From Bacillus sp. FJAT-22090 (GTDB taxonomy: Bacteria; Bacillota; Bacilli; Bacillales_A; Planococcaceae): a stretch of 64,000 bases of DNA. Position 1 is the stretch's first letter; each line of letters begins with the position of its first letter. The notes under the pieces were generated by a model, which saw only the letters and a program-made list of their open reading frames with translations, did no database searches and was not told the origin of the DNA. Positions 45,142 through 53,445 of this stretch are shown here, piece after piece. The stretch covers positions 248,001-312,000 of the forward strand of contig NZ_VEBK01000002.1 in the NCBI RefSeq assembly GCF_007676755.1. Direction: 5' to 3'. The position numbers and the translations under genes are program-made.

Positions 45142-46023
45142 ATGGAATACCAATGGGTTAAAACATTTTGCATTGCTGCCGAAACGCTTAACTTTAGGAA
45201 AGCCGCCGAAAAACTATTGATGTCTCAGCCGAGCGTTACAGTTCATATTCGTTTGTTAGAAGAACATTTAGGGACCGCCCTTTTTGAAAGACAGAACAAT
45301 CGAGTGACTTTATCTGATGTTGGGAAGTTCTTTTTGCCGGAAGCACAACAAATAGTTAACAACTTTGAAAGCAGTGTGAGCAAAGTACATGCATTTGCGC
45401 AAGGGTATCGACGAAACTGGAACATAGCGATTTCCCCTCTTATGGCAGAGACAATTTTGCCAAATGTGTTGCGGTCTTTTATGAAACTTCATCCGGATAT
45501 TGAAATAAGCATTCGTGTGGAGGAATCTCATATAATAGAAGAACTTGTCGAAAAAGGGGAAGTAAATATCGGAGTCTCTGCACTAGAAGCACAACGAAAA
45601 TATATACAATCCATACCTATTTATGAGGATCCTATTTTATTCGTTATGCCCTTCGATGAATACGATCAAGAAAGTGGTCCACCAATTGATGTGCAAGAGG
45701 TTCTGCAAAAAAGTTATTTATTGACCCATCACCATCCAGTCTTTTGGGACCATCTCTTAGTCAAATTGAATAAGCATGTGATGGGTCTTCGGACGATGAA
45801 AGTAACGCAAGCATATATAGCAAAACGATTTATCCAAGATGGTCTTGGCGTTTCCTTTCTTCCACATTCTATCGTGAGACGTGAGCTAATCGAAGGTAAG
45901 ATCATGCAACCACATTTTGACTTGTTTGAATTACCTTCCGTTTCCACTTACATCCTTGTAAAAAATACGGGTGATTTAGAAACAGAATTTATCGACCGAA
46001 TGTCGAGATATTATTTTGGTTGA
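45142..46023 (+). CDS. citR: LysR-family regulator CitR
   Basis: This 293-aa protein has the N-terminal LysR winged helix (NFRKAAEKLLMSQPSVTVHIRLLEEHLGTALFER) and an effector domain sharing LLTHHHPVFWDHLL and RTMKVTQAYIAKRFIQDGLGVSFLP with B. subtilis CitR. It probably represses citA divergently. Start ATG 45142 follows AAGGAG. Confidence 0.88.
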   Translation: MEYQWVKTFCIAAETLNFRKAAEKLLMSQPSVTVHIRLLEEHLGTALFERQNNRVTLSDVGKFFLPEAQQIVNNFESSVSKVHAFAQGYRRNWNIAISPLMAETILPNVLRSFMKLHPDIEISIRVEESHIIEELVEKGEVNIGVSALEAQRKYIQSIPIYEDPILFVMPFDEYDQESGPPIDVQEVLQKSYLLTHHHPVFWDHLLVKLNKHVMGLRTMKVTQAYIAKRFIQDGLGVSFLPHSIVRRELIEGKIMQPHFDLFELPSVSTYILVKNTGDLETEFIDRMSRYYFG

Positions 46024-46057
46024 TGAACGTAAAGGTGGGAGTACCATGAAAAATAAG

Positions 46058-46480
46058 CTAGTGCTCCTTATCCTTTCTTAAACAAACACACCAAAAGCGC
46101 TCCACTCCCGGATACTTTTCACCTAAGCTGATAACAGTGAAACCAACTCTTTTATAAAAATTCACCGCGTCTTGATCGGTTTCTGCCGAAATTACCGAGA
46201 AAGAATGTTTTTTACATATGAAGTTAATCATGTCATTTCCTATCCCATGTTCCCTTTCAATTGGGGATACAGCAATATGTTTAATTTCACCTTTGTTTAA
46301 AGAAGTTAGTTCTATTCCGATACAGCCTATGAACTTTCCGTTTCGTTTATATCCGTATAATTTTCTATTTTCCTGCTGCAAATAGAGCTCATACTCTGCG
46401 TCCACCTTACTTTCAGAAGTGGCATATGTTAATAGCCGTCCTATAGCTAAGGGAAGTTGTTCTGTAGTTATTTCTTCCAC
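46058..46480 (-). CDS. GNAT-family N-acetyltransferase, 140 aa
   Basis: Acetyl-CoA binding region IKHIAVSPIEREHGIGNDMINFI and terminal VNFYKRVGFTVISLGEKY are typical of GNAT. Substrate unknown. It may be co-transcribed with the membrane-protein pair upstream, since only 15 bp separate them. Confidence 0.8.
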   Translation of the reverse strand: MEEITTEQLPLAIGRLLTYATSESKVDAEYELYLQQENRKLYGYKRNGKFIGCIGIELTSLNKGEIKHIAVSPIEREHGIGNDMINFICKKHSFSVISAETDQDAVNFYKRVGFTVISLGEKYPGVERFWCVCLRKDKEH

Positions 46481-46495
46481 TTTTCTACCCCCTTC

Positions 46496-46993
46496 TCATC
46501 GCGAATAAAGCACTTTATATGTAATGAAGTATGTTAGAAGGCCTATGATTGGTAAAGCTGCAATAAGGAAAACTGAATATGGCAACGGATTATCCAAATA
46601 TGGAATGACTAATGCAAATATTATGAGCATAATGAATGTGGCCACAATTATGACGGAGAACGCTGCTTTGGCCGACTTACCAGTAATTTCTGATTCTCTT
46701 TCATCATTATCCAGGTTTACTTCAGGAAGGACTATTTCTTTCATAAGAATTCGACCATTATTACGTTTTTTTGAAATATAATTTGTATAATAAGAATTGA
46801 TAGTGATGAGTATACTAAAAATCACGGTAAACCAACCAGTATTTATATCATGTTCTCTATAGTATTCGTAGCTGATTTCCTTGTCTAAAAACAATTGTGA
46901 AAGTTGAGTGGCTTTTACTTGCATAAAAGCTAGTAATGCAAAGGAAATAATTAATAAAATGCGCAAAATAATTGTTATCGATAATTTTTTCAT
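46496..46993 (-). CDS. Four-TM membrane protein, paralogue A (DUF2178-like)
   Basis: This 165-aa protein has four helices and a central cytoplasmic loop LPEVNLDNDERESEITGKSAKAAF. The LPE-x5-DER-x3-TGKA pattern also occurs in the neighbour at 47012. Such proteins accompany small Xre regulators in Bacillales. Function unknown. Confidence 0.7.
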   Translation of the reverse strand: MKKLSITIILRILLIISFALLAFMQVKATQLSQLFLDKEISYEYYREHDINTGWFTVIFSILITINSYYTNYISKKRNNGRILMKEIVLPEVNLDNDERESEITGKSAKAAFSVIIVATFIMLIIFALVIPYLDNPLPYSVFLIAALPIIGLLTYFITYKVLYSR

Positions 46994-47011
46994 CCTATAT
47001 CCTCCTGTCTA

Positions 47012-47494
47012 TTAACGAGCGTGAAAGTATTTAAATGTTCCTAAATAGATGATTAACCCTAATATTGGAATGGAAGCGGTCGTAAACACGGGATACCAAG
47101 GATAATCAAGAAAATAATTTGGAATAAACATATAGGATCCAAGAAGAAGAAACGTATAAAAAAGAATGAAAACAAAAGCATATCGAACTGCTTTACCTGT
47201 AACTTCGACAGTACGTTCATCGGAGACGTCATATTCAGGGAGAATATACTCTTTGATTTGAGCATGGTTTTTTTTCTTTACTATTATCAAGTCAATAATA
47301 TTAACAATGACTAAAACTATACCTACTACAAGGAAAAAAGTTCCTCTCCACGTAGATACATATATGGAAAACCCATCTATATATCCTCTTCCCATCATTT
47401 CAAAATATTGTTCAATCCTTACAAAATCATAAACCATTAAAGCTAGAGATACGTATAATAGACACCTCAAAAGAACTGTCAAATACATTCTCAT
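47012..47494 (-). CDS. Four-TM membrane protein, paralogue B (DUF2178-like)
   Basis: This 160-aa protein has the same layout as its neighbour, with LPEYDVSDERTVEVTGKAVRYAF in the loop and a matching last helix (PILGLIIYLGTFKYFHAR). It overlaps the Xre gene by four bases, so the two are translationally coupled. Confidence 0.7.
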   Translation of the reverse strand: MRMYLTVLLRCLLYVSLALMVYDFVRIEQYFEMMGRGYIDGFSIYVSTWRGTFFLVVGIVLVIVNIIDLIIVKKKNHAQIKEYILPEYDVSDERTVEVTGKAVRYAFVFILFYTFLLLGSYMFIPNYFLDYPWYPVFTTASIPILGLIIYLGTFKYFHAR

Positions 47495-47715
47495 TTTGCA
47501 TCCTCCTCTTTGTAAAATATTTGTTCGATCGGTTCCCCAAACACTTCTGCAATGTTCATAGCAAGCAGTAGTGAAGGTGTATAGCTTCCTTTTTCTAACG
47601 AAACGATCGTCTGTCTTGTTACACCGGTTCTTTCAGCAAGATCACCCTGTGTTAAATTGAATCTTGCCCTCAATTCCTTCACTCGATTTTTTAGCAAACT
47701 GCTCCCTCCAGACAT
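47491..47715 (-). CDS. Xre-family HTH regulator, 74 aa
   Basis: VKELRARFNLTQGDLAERTGVTRQTIVSLEKGSYTPSLLLAMNIAEVF is a complete HTH_3 domain, followed by the common EPIEQIFYKEE end. It heads the operon with the two membrane-protein paralogues and probably autoregulates. Confidence 0.9.
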   Translation of the reverse strand: MSGGSSLLKNRVKELRARFNLTQGDLAERTGVTRQTIVSLEKGSYTPSLLLAMNIAEVFGEPIEQIFYKEEDAK

Positions 47716-47799
47716 CTTACTTGTATTGTATAGTCAGTTTGTCATTTTGTATAGTTCATTTTACTTTTTGTTTAGTTAGCTTTACTTAAAATAAAAAAG

Positions 47800-47838
47800 G
47801 ACTGAATGCAGATAAATTTCTGATTCGTCCTTTCTTTC
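47800..47838. terminator. Hairpin upstream of the Xre operon
   Basis: AAAAAGGACTGAAT pairs imperfectly with ATTCGTCCTTTC and is flanked by A- and T-rich tracts. Confidence 0.45.
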
Positions 47839-47961
47839 ATTTATTTAGTTGAGTTAGATCACCTTTGTTGATTATCATAGTTTTTCCAAATTGGAAAACA
47901 GATTTACAATAATCTGCAACTTCCTACTTTAGGAATAGTGTGTCGTAACCGGTAACCGCTT

Positions 47962-48093
47962 GGATTTCCGCTGAAGGACGGACGCTTTTTAGTGGGGTAA
48001 GTGATGAGCTTTCACCGCCCGCTTTGCGTTCGTTGTAAAGTCTTATCTTACTCACTTGATCCCACTTGAGTTCTCGTCCTTCAGCTCCAATCC
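47962..48093. repeat. About 130-bp palindromic extragenic element
   Basis: Outer arms at 47962-47980 and 48075-48093 pair over 19 bp with three mismatches, including exact GCTGAAGGACG/CGTCCTTCAGC. Inner segments containing GTAAGTGATGAG and TTACTCACTTGAT pair again. It has no ORF and no terminal TA-type duplication that I can define, so it is a MITE-like or repetitive palindrome. Confidence 0.55.
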
Positions 48094-48150
48094 ATCAAAA
48101 TACACCTTTTTATCTGTATTTATTATCCATTAAAAGTTAGGAAAAGGCTT

Positions 48151-48254
48151 AACGAGACCAATTGTCATACGAAAGCAACCAATTCAACAGGCAAAGCAAC
48201 CAGTTTGGGCTTGAAAGCAATCAAATCGGCAACAAGCGCAACCAATTCTCTAAG
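48151..48254. repeat. Five degenerate 21-bp tandem repeats (AAAGCAACCAATT...)
   Basis: Units start at 48151, 48172, 48193, 48214 and 48234, each 20-21 bp with core GCAACCAATT. The 3-base periodicity leaves one frame open (KATNSTG-like heptads) without a convincing start, so coding is doubtful. Confidence 0.6.
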
Positions 48255-48318
48255 TATAGGCTAGCGGTAACTGATGAATCCGCTTAATTTACATGGATTG
48301 GATTGTCCATTAAAATTT

Positions 48319-48375
48319 GCGCAACATATCAGTTGTTACTCGCAACATTATTGACCGGATGCGCAACATTTTGGA
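48319..48375. repeat. Three GCGCAACAT-type repeats
   Basis: GCGCAACAT at 48319, CGCAACAT at 48341 and GCGCAACAT at 48361 are spaced 20-22 bp. The last two are followed by TTGACCGG/TTGGACGG. This is a second repeat family in the same 725-bp gene-free region (47716-48439). Confidence 0.55.
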
Positions 48376-48439
48376 CGGATAGAACTTTCACATTCTCCCT
48401 ATTTAACGAACCGAAACGTAAAATAGGAAATCATATATT

Positions 48440-48907
48440 TTACTGAATGACAAGATTTCCTACGTATTGCGCAGTACCCGCAGAATTTGTGAATTTCACT
48501 TCTAAAACATAATTTCCTTTACTGGTGGGGAATCGAAATTCTCTTTGATCGTTCATCTCGAGTTCGATTCGATGTCCATCATTTAACAGAGCAACAGTTA
48601 TTTCTGGATCTGTCCAAATATCTCCACCATTCTTTTCGTTCTCTTTAAAATCTATAGAGGCTTCCTGGTTTCCGGAAACCCTTATTTCATCCTGAGAAAA
48701 TCCGAATTTCAGAACATCTTCAATTGTTTCATGTACATTCTCACTTTGTGTTTCCCAACTAATATTGGACTCTGTTAATTGTATATCTACAATACCACTA
48801 AGGTTTAAATAAGCCGTTGGAACACCTACATCATAGTCTTCTGCAAAACATCCTGACAGTATTAAAACAAAAAGTAATCCGGTAATTAATTTAAAATATA
48901 ATTTCAT
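48440..48907 (-). CDS. Hypothetical lipoprotein, 155 aa
   Basis: The signal peptide has lipobox ILSGCFAED. The mature part is acidic and beta-rich and ends in an Ig-like strand pattern (REFRFPTSKGNYVLEVKFTNSAGTAQYVGNLVI). ATG 48907 follows GGAGGTG. Family unknown. Confidence 0.7.
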   Translation of the reverse strand: MKLYFKLITGLLFVLILSGCFAEDYDVGVPTAYLNLSGIVDIQLTESNISWETQSENVHETIEDVLKFGFSQDEIRVSGNQEASIDFKENEKNGGDIWTDPEITVALLNDGHRIELEMNDQREFRFPTSKGNYVLEVKFTNSAGTAQYVGNLVIQ

Positions 48908-48970
48908 ATTACACCTCCACATTTAATCTCGAGCAATTCCCTATAATTTTAAAGTTTTTTATGATGATTA

Positions 48971-49597
48971 TTACGTACTTTTCTTACATTTTACCATTAT
49001 AAAGTTTATGGACGGTTTATTTTTCATGTTCTTATTTGGCTCGTCTATTTCAAAGAACTCTACAAGGCCATATTCTTCAAATTCTTGTTTTATGGAGTCA
49101 GAATCATAAAAAAACATTTTTACATCTTCCATTATCTCAAAATAGTCGGTATCCAATTGTTTACCCTTCCCAAACATAGGGGCTTTTTTTGAAACAGTTG
49201 TGAAAACCATATATCCATTTGGCTCCAACTGATTGAAGCAATCTTTAATAAACTTTTCCCTTTCCTGCTTATTCAATAAATGAATAAGTGCATGCGAGAA
49301 GATACCATTATATAGTTTGTTATCAAAAGGCATTTCAGACACTGGACCATGAAAAATTCGACTATCAAACCCATTTTCTCTCGCCAAATCTATTGCAGTT
49401 TTAGATATTTCAATACCTGTAACGGTTATTCCACTTTCAACGAAAACCTTTGCATTTCTCCCATACCCAATCCCCGGTATTACTATATCCCTAACATTGT
49501 TTTCAAGGAAAAAATCCTTTGTTAAGATAGCAGAGTTGGTAGGTTCAAATCCCCACATTGTTTGTTTATCTATAAAACTTGATTCCCAGAATTCCAT
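48971..49597 (-). CDS. Class I SAM-dependent methyltransferase, 208 aa
   Basis: SAM-binding motif I reads VIPGIGYGRNAKVFVESGITVTGIEIS, with later FSHALIHLLNKQEREKFI. It resembles TehB/thiopurine-type small-molecule methyltransferases. Its upstream gap holds a 14-bp sequence identical to one in the promoter of the adjacent Rrf2 gene. Confidence 0.8.
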   Translation of the reverse strand: MEFWESSFIDKQTMWGFEPTNSAILTKDFFLENNVRDIVIPGIGYGRNAKVFVESGITVTGIEISKTAIDLARENGFDSRIFHGPVSEMPFDNKLYNGIFSHALIHLLNKQEREKFIKDCFNQLEPNGYMVFTTVSKKAPMFGKGKQLDTDYFEIMEDVKMFFYDSDSIKQEFEEYGLVEFFEIDEPNKNMKNKPSINFIMVKCKKST

Positions 49598-49673
49598 TAT
49601 AACTCCCCCTCCATTTGTGGAAAACTCATGTTGTATTATATTTCTTCGTACTAAACATATCCATAAAGGATTC

Positions 49674-49687
49674 TTAATATCTCTAAT
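49674..49687. promoter_or_regulatory. Candidate Rrf2 site upstream of the methyltransferase
   Basis: TTAATATCTCTAAT is identical to 50178-50191 in the rrf2 promoter. It lies between the rrf2 stop and the methyltransferase start. Confidence 0.5.
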
Positions 49688-49699
49688 TGAGACAAAAAA

Positions 49700-50143
49700 T
49701 TAGTCTGTGTTGCTACCATGTTTTGCTTCATACATCCTAGGTTCAATTTGATTAGCAATGTCGTGAATAAGTTTGTTTGCTAATTCATCCGTCATCCTTT
49801 TCTCAGCTGCTATCATTACATTTTCTATTATACATTCTCCATTTTTAGTCTCACTATGTTCTAGTGAACAACTAAATAAACTCATTCTTCCTTCAATTGC
49901 ATATATAACATCCAGAAAAGTGATATCAGTAGTATGCTTTTTAATACTATAGCCACCTTTAACTCCAGGAGTCGATTCGATTAGACCTGCCTTAACCAAT
50001 TTAGTAAGTATTTTTGATAGATAAGTTGGAGATAAATTTTGAACTTTTGCTAATTGATCTACACCAACGGTTTGATTTTTGGGTGCTAAAGTTAAGTATA
50101 CCATTGTGTGTAGGGCATAATTTGTGGCTTTTGAATACTTCAT
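49700..50143 (-). CDS. Rrf2-family transcriptional regulator, 147 aa
   Basis: The N-terminal winged helix (KATNYALHTMVYL...VDQLAKVQNLSPTYLSKILTKLVKAGLIESTPGVKGGY) is diagnostic. The Cys region has FSCSLEHSETKNGECII, two cysteines only, so it is not a classical IscR cluster site. It is likely autoregulated through the dyad at 50165. Confidence 0.9.
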   Translation of the reverse strand: MKYSKATNYALHTMVYLTLAPKNQTVGVDQLAKVQNLSPTYLSKILTKLVKAGLIESTPGVKGGYSIKKHTTDITFLDVIYAIEGRMSLFSCSLEHSETKNGECIIENVMIAAEKRMTDELANKLIHDIANQIEPRMYEAKHGSNTD

Positions 50144-50164
50144 TCGTTCATCCCCTTAAAAATG

Positions 50165-50193
50165 ATATTAGAGAGCTTTAATATCTCTAATAT
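50165..50193. promoter_or_regulatory. 10-bp perfect dyad upstream of the Rrf2 gene
   Basis: ATATTAGAGA (50165-50174) and TCTCTAATAT (50184-50193) form a perfect inverted repeat with a 9-nt spacer, 22 bp upstream of the start. Confidence 0.6.
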
Positions 50194-50309
50194 AGTATAA
50201 ACATAATAAAATTTTTTTCAAGAAATAATATTTGCTTACGATTTTTATCTAGCATCGTTAGTTAAACAAACATTTGTATATTATATAGTGTACTTTTAAA
50301 TTGTAAATG

Positions 50310-50335
50310 GAGCAACGCCTTTTAAGACGTTGCTC
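50310..50335. terminator. Hairpin between VOC and Rrf2 genes
   Basis: GAGCAACG pairs with CGTTGCTC around a 10-nt T-rich loop. A T-tract is weak, so it may be a structural element rather than a terminator. Confidence 0.4.
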
Positions 50336-50375
50336 TGCTGGACATGTATGGAAGTTATTCAACGAAAATATTATT

Positions 50376-50732
50376 TCATTCATCTAAATGGGTAAGAATA
50401 TTGACTAACTTCCCGAATGGATCCCTTACATAAAAGCGTTGAACACCCCATGGCTCCGAAACCGGTCCATATTCAATTGGAATTTTCGCTTCTGTTACAC
50501 GAGTTAATACATGGTCAAGATCATCGACTTCAATTGACAAGTCGGGTACTGGTGTCCCAGAACCTCCCTCTGAAAGAAAGCTAATCTGAATATCCATTGT
50601 CTCATGTGATCCATAGGTTGTTATAAATCCCATATCCATTAGTTGCTCAAGTCCAAGGATTTCCTCGTAAAAGTACTTCGCTTTAGAAATGTCCTGTGTC
50701 TCAACATTGGCAACAATTCGTTTGACCTTCAT
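50376..50732 (-). CDS. VOC-family (glyoxalase-like) protein, 118 aa
   Basis: It has paired beta-alpha-beta repeats (VKRIVANVETQDISKAKYFYEEILGLEQL and LSIEVDDLDHVLTRVTEA) and terminal PWGVQRFYVRDPFGKLVNIL with a metal-ligand-type Glu missing at the end. ATG 50732 follows GGGGAGTG. Substrate unknown. Confidence 0.82.
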   Translation of the reverse strand: MKVKRIVANVETQDISKAKYFYEEILGLEQLMDMGFITTYGSHETMDIQISFLSEGGSGTPVPDLSIEVDDLDHVLTRVTEAKIPIEYGPVSEPWGVQRFYVRDPFGKLVNILTHLDE

Positions 50733-50734
50733 TT

Positions 50735-51853
50735 TTACACTCCCCTTTCCCGCTTTTTTACACTGTAATGCCATGAGGATTTAGGTATTCCTTTTAGTTC
50801 AAGAAAACCAGTATATATTAAATGCCTAATCCGATATTCCAAATAGAATATACCAACAAATTCATCCATCTGTAAGAGTAACTCTTCAATTACTCTTCCG
50901 GTTTTGATAAAATCTTTGTTCTCTTGCTGATCATGTAGATTTTTTATTATATGTAAGATTTGTGCATCATAATGATTTTCAGGCACTCCTATTATTTCTC
51001 CATTACTCCATATTCGTAAATTTTCTTTCGTTTGTGCTAATGCTTCCCATTCTTTTTGTAATTGGATTTTTTCCTCTACAGATAATGGTTTATTCGCTTT
51101 ATTTGTTTCAAACAGCCGTTTTATATGCATTGAGCCGATTTGGCTTGTATTGAGAATAGGCTGCTTTTCAACCTTGGAGGTTATATACTGTTCATAGAGA
51201 GTAGTGGAGTTAATAAGAAATATCTCATTCGTTTTATCTCTTAGTAAATAGAGTAAAAAGCGCATGCAAGTTTGTTCACTGGCGTTGTTCCCATACCAAA
51301 CATGGATAGGAACTTGGCTTGGAATATCTTCAATTTCACGCAGTGTATTGCTAAACTTTATCGGGATTTCTATTTCTTGTTCAAAATTGATATTCTCCAT
51401 TAACCACTCATTCCGATAGCTTCGATCTATTGTTTCATCTAAGTTCCCCAACGGTCCGATGGAAAGGAAGTCTGGGAAACCTATTACAGTCCTTGGCCAT
51501 TCTAGACCACCCCTTAAGGAGCCTGCTGCTGATTCAGAAGAAACGATATGTATTGCACCATTTGTTCGTAAGTGACGATTTTTTTGAATCTGTTCATTAA
51601 TTAGCTCTTCCATTAAGTTCATGTCATCTTGGTTGGCAAAGAATGTTCTTCCCTCATTCTGCTTAGAATTATATTTTCGATGGTCAAACATTTCTAATTC
51701 ATCCTCTTGATCTAATTGGAATACTTCCCAATTATCACTTCCAAGTAGCAAATTCGAAACAGTTATATAGTTTTGTGTTTCAATTTTATAAACAAAAACG
51801 ACAGTTGGCTCTATAAAGAAATAGATAAATGGATAGTTGACTTTAGACTTCAT
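50735..51853 (-). CDS. DUF1835/DUF3658 domain protein, 372 aa
   Basis: Residues about 95-250 match DUF1835 (IHIVSSESAAGSLRGGL, VIGFPDFLSIGPLGNL, WYGNNASEQTCMRFLLYLL). The C-terminal 110 or so residues match DUF3658. It ends three bases before the VOC start and may be co-transcribed. Function unknown. Confidence 0.75.
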   Translation of the reverse strand: MKSKVNYPFIYFFIEPTVVFVYKIETQNYITVSNLLLGSDNWEVFQLDQEDELEMFDHRKYNSKQNEGRTFFANQDDMNLMEELINEQIQKNRHLRTNGAIHIVSSESAAGSLRGGLEWPRTVIGFPDFLSIGPLGNLDETIDRSYRNEWLMENINFEQEIEIPIKFSNTLREIEDIPSQVPIHVWYGNNASEQTCMRFLLYLLRDKTNEIFLINSTTLYEQYITSKVEKQPILNTSQIGSMHIKRLFETNKANKPLSVEEKIQLQKEWEALAQTKENLRIWSNGEIIGVPENHYDAQILHIIKNLHDQQENKDFIKTGRVIEELLLQMDEFVGIFYLEYRIRHLIYTGFLELKGIPKSSWHYSVKKRERGV

Positions 51854-51878
51854 GACCGTTACCTCCTCAGATATTACC

Positions 51879-52431
51879 TTAATCCAAATGAACTTCTTCT
51901 TTTAAGAGTGAGTACATATAGAGATCATCATATTTTCCTTTAACATATTCATAATGCCTTAATAATCCTTCTTTTTTAAAGCCTTTTTTCTCCACTAATT
52001 TTTGTGATGAAATATTGGTAGGCTCGATCAAAGGCCTCAATTCTTTCTAACTGGAAATGACGAAAGCCATATTTAACAACCGCTTCCAACGTTTCACCGG
52101 CTATACCTGTTCCCCAAAAATTTTTGCTAAGTTCATACCCGATCTCAGTTCGGTGATGTTTCGTAATCCTATTAAGGAAACCACAGCTTCCGATTACCTT
52201 TCCGGAATCTTTTAGAGTGATCCCCCATCTAATTCCTGTACCTTCCTTGTATATTGATTGGTACCAGTTAACTTCATCTATCGCATCTTCTAATGTTTCA
52301 AAAGGGTCTAATCCCATATGTTTTACTACATTTTCGTCTGATAAGTATGCGAACATATCATTCGCATCGTCAGGTGTTACTTCTCTTAATAATAATCTCT
52401 TTGTTTCAATCTCTGGAAATTCTTTTTGCAA
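51879..52431 (-). pseudogene. GNAT acetyltransferase (RimJ/RimL-like) with a frameshift
   Basis: The first 133 codons encode a normal GNAT (TKRLLLREVTPDDANDMFAYL...IGYELSKNFWGTGIAGETLEAVVKYGF). At about 52028-52036 the frame slips. Downstream in another frame the expected ending continues: IEPTNISSQKLVEKKGFKKEGLLRHYEYVKGK (in pieces) to TAA at 51879. Removing one base near GAGGCCTTTGATC restores a full-length protein of about 183 residues. It could be a real mutation or a sequencing error. Confidence 0.8.
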
Positions 52432-52487
52432 TGAAATTTCGTCCCTTCAATTTTTTAATGCTAAATTTTAGTAAGTTAAAAAAGTGT

Positions 52488-53303
52488 TTAAACCATAAAT
52501 TTAGTAAGCCACGCTACATACTGGGCTCCAGGTATAAAAAGTACTTGAGCAAGTATGGTTCCAAACAATCTCGATGTAATCATCATTAAAGAAACGCTTT
52601 TAAGTGTTAGGTAGCTACCCCTTTCATTAATTACATCATCGGCAAGAACAGAAATTTTAGGATCAATAAATAATACAAGAAGGATGGTTGCAATGCCATT
52701 TATAAGTCCAGATGCCATAATGGCTGTCGAAGCTCTATCTGGTGCCAATAATGCTGCATACAACGCAGATAGAACTCCAATTGTATATATTGCTGTAATC
52801 ACCATATTTACTAAAAATAATTTATATGGAATGTCATTGATTTGAATGTCTTTCAAATAGTTTAGCTTAGGAAAACTAATATGCTTTATCCCGCGCTTAA
52901 TATATTCGAAAGAAATCCCTTTTTTTATTAAATTAGGAATGGAGCCCCTCTCTTCAGATAAATGGATAATGGCTCTTGAAAATAAAGCGATAAACGTAGG
53001 TAATAAAATAACACCAACTAATGTCCCGAGTGTTGAAGCACCAATAAGAAATCTATATTGGCTTTCTACAAAATCCAAAGCATTTTGCGGGGGCGCAGTG
53101 TCCACTAGACTTCCGGTAAAAGGCTGTTGCATCATATTCGCCAATCTTGAAATAATAACCATTAAATTAAATAAGGAAAGTGCAGAGGCAATCATTTTCA
53201 CCCTCGCACCTGACAGTCTTACAGCATAAGCAAGTGTTTCTATTGAGTGAATGATTAAAATAAATACAAATATAAATATTAATTTCTCCGTTATGAATTC
53301 CAA
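52488..53303 (-). CDS. amj: Lipid II flippase Amj, 271 aa
   Basis: It is close to B. subtilis YdaH/Amj: HSIETLAYAVRLSGARVK, VIISRLANMMQQPFTG, FLIGASTLGTLVGVILLP, GSIPNLIKKGISFEYIK, TAIYTIGVLSALYAALL and TILAQVLFIPGAQYVAW. It is an alternative to MurJ that moves lipid II across the membrane. TTG 53303 with GCGAGGAA upstream starts just before the first helix; the 58-codon upstream extension has no family match and is disfavoured. Confidence 0.9.
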   Translation of the reverse strand: MEFITEKLIFIFVFILIIHSIETLAYAVRLSGARVKMIASALSLFNLMVIISRLANMMQQPFTGSLVDTAPPQNALDFVESQYRFLIGASTLGTLVGVILLPTFIALFSRAIIHLSEERGSIPNLIKKGISFEYIKRGIKHISFPKLNYLKDIQINDIPYKLFLVNMVITAIYTIGVLSALYAALLAPDRASTAIMASGLINGIATILLVLFIDPKISVLADDVINERGSYLTLKSVSLMMITSRLFGTILAQVLFIPGAQYVAWLTKFMV

Positions 53304-53445
53304 GAATATTCCTCGCTTTGCTTTCAAATAAAAATGTCCTATAAGAATTTGGGTTAACTTTTTGCATACGACATTCCATCTATATATTACGATAAATTTT
53401 TTTGGAAGTTTCATTACTATTTTTGTAACACGATTGTTAGAATGA

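Noticed and set aside
48151-48254. CRISPR array
   Set aside because: The repeats are degenerate, directly adjacent without unique 30-40-nt spacers, and no cas genes are present.
48151-48255. Short repeat protein encoded by the 21-bp repeats
   Set aside because: The open frame has no start codon with a ribosome binding site and ends shortly after the array.
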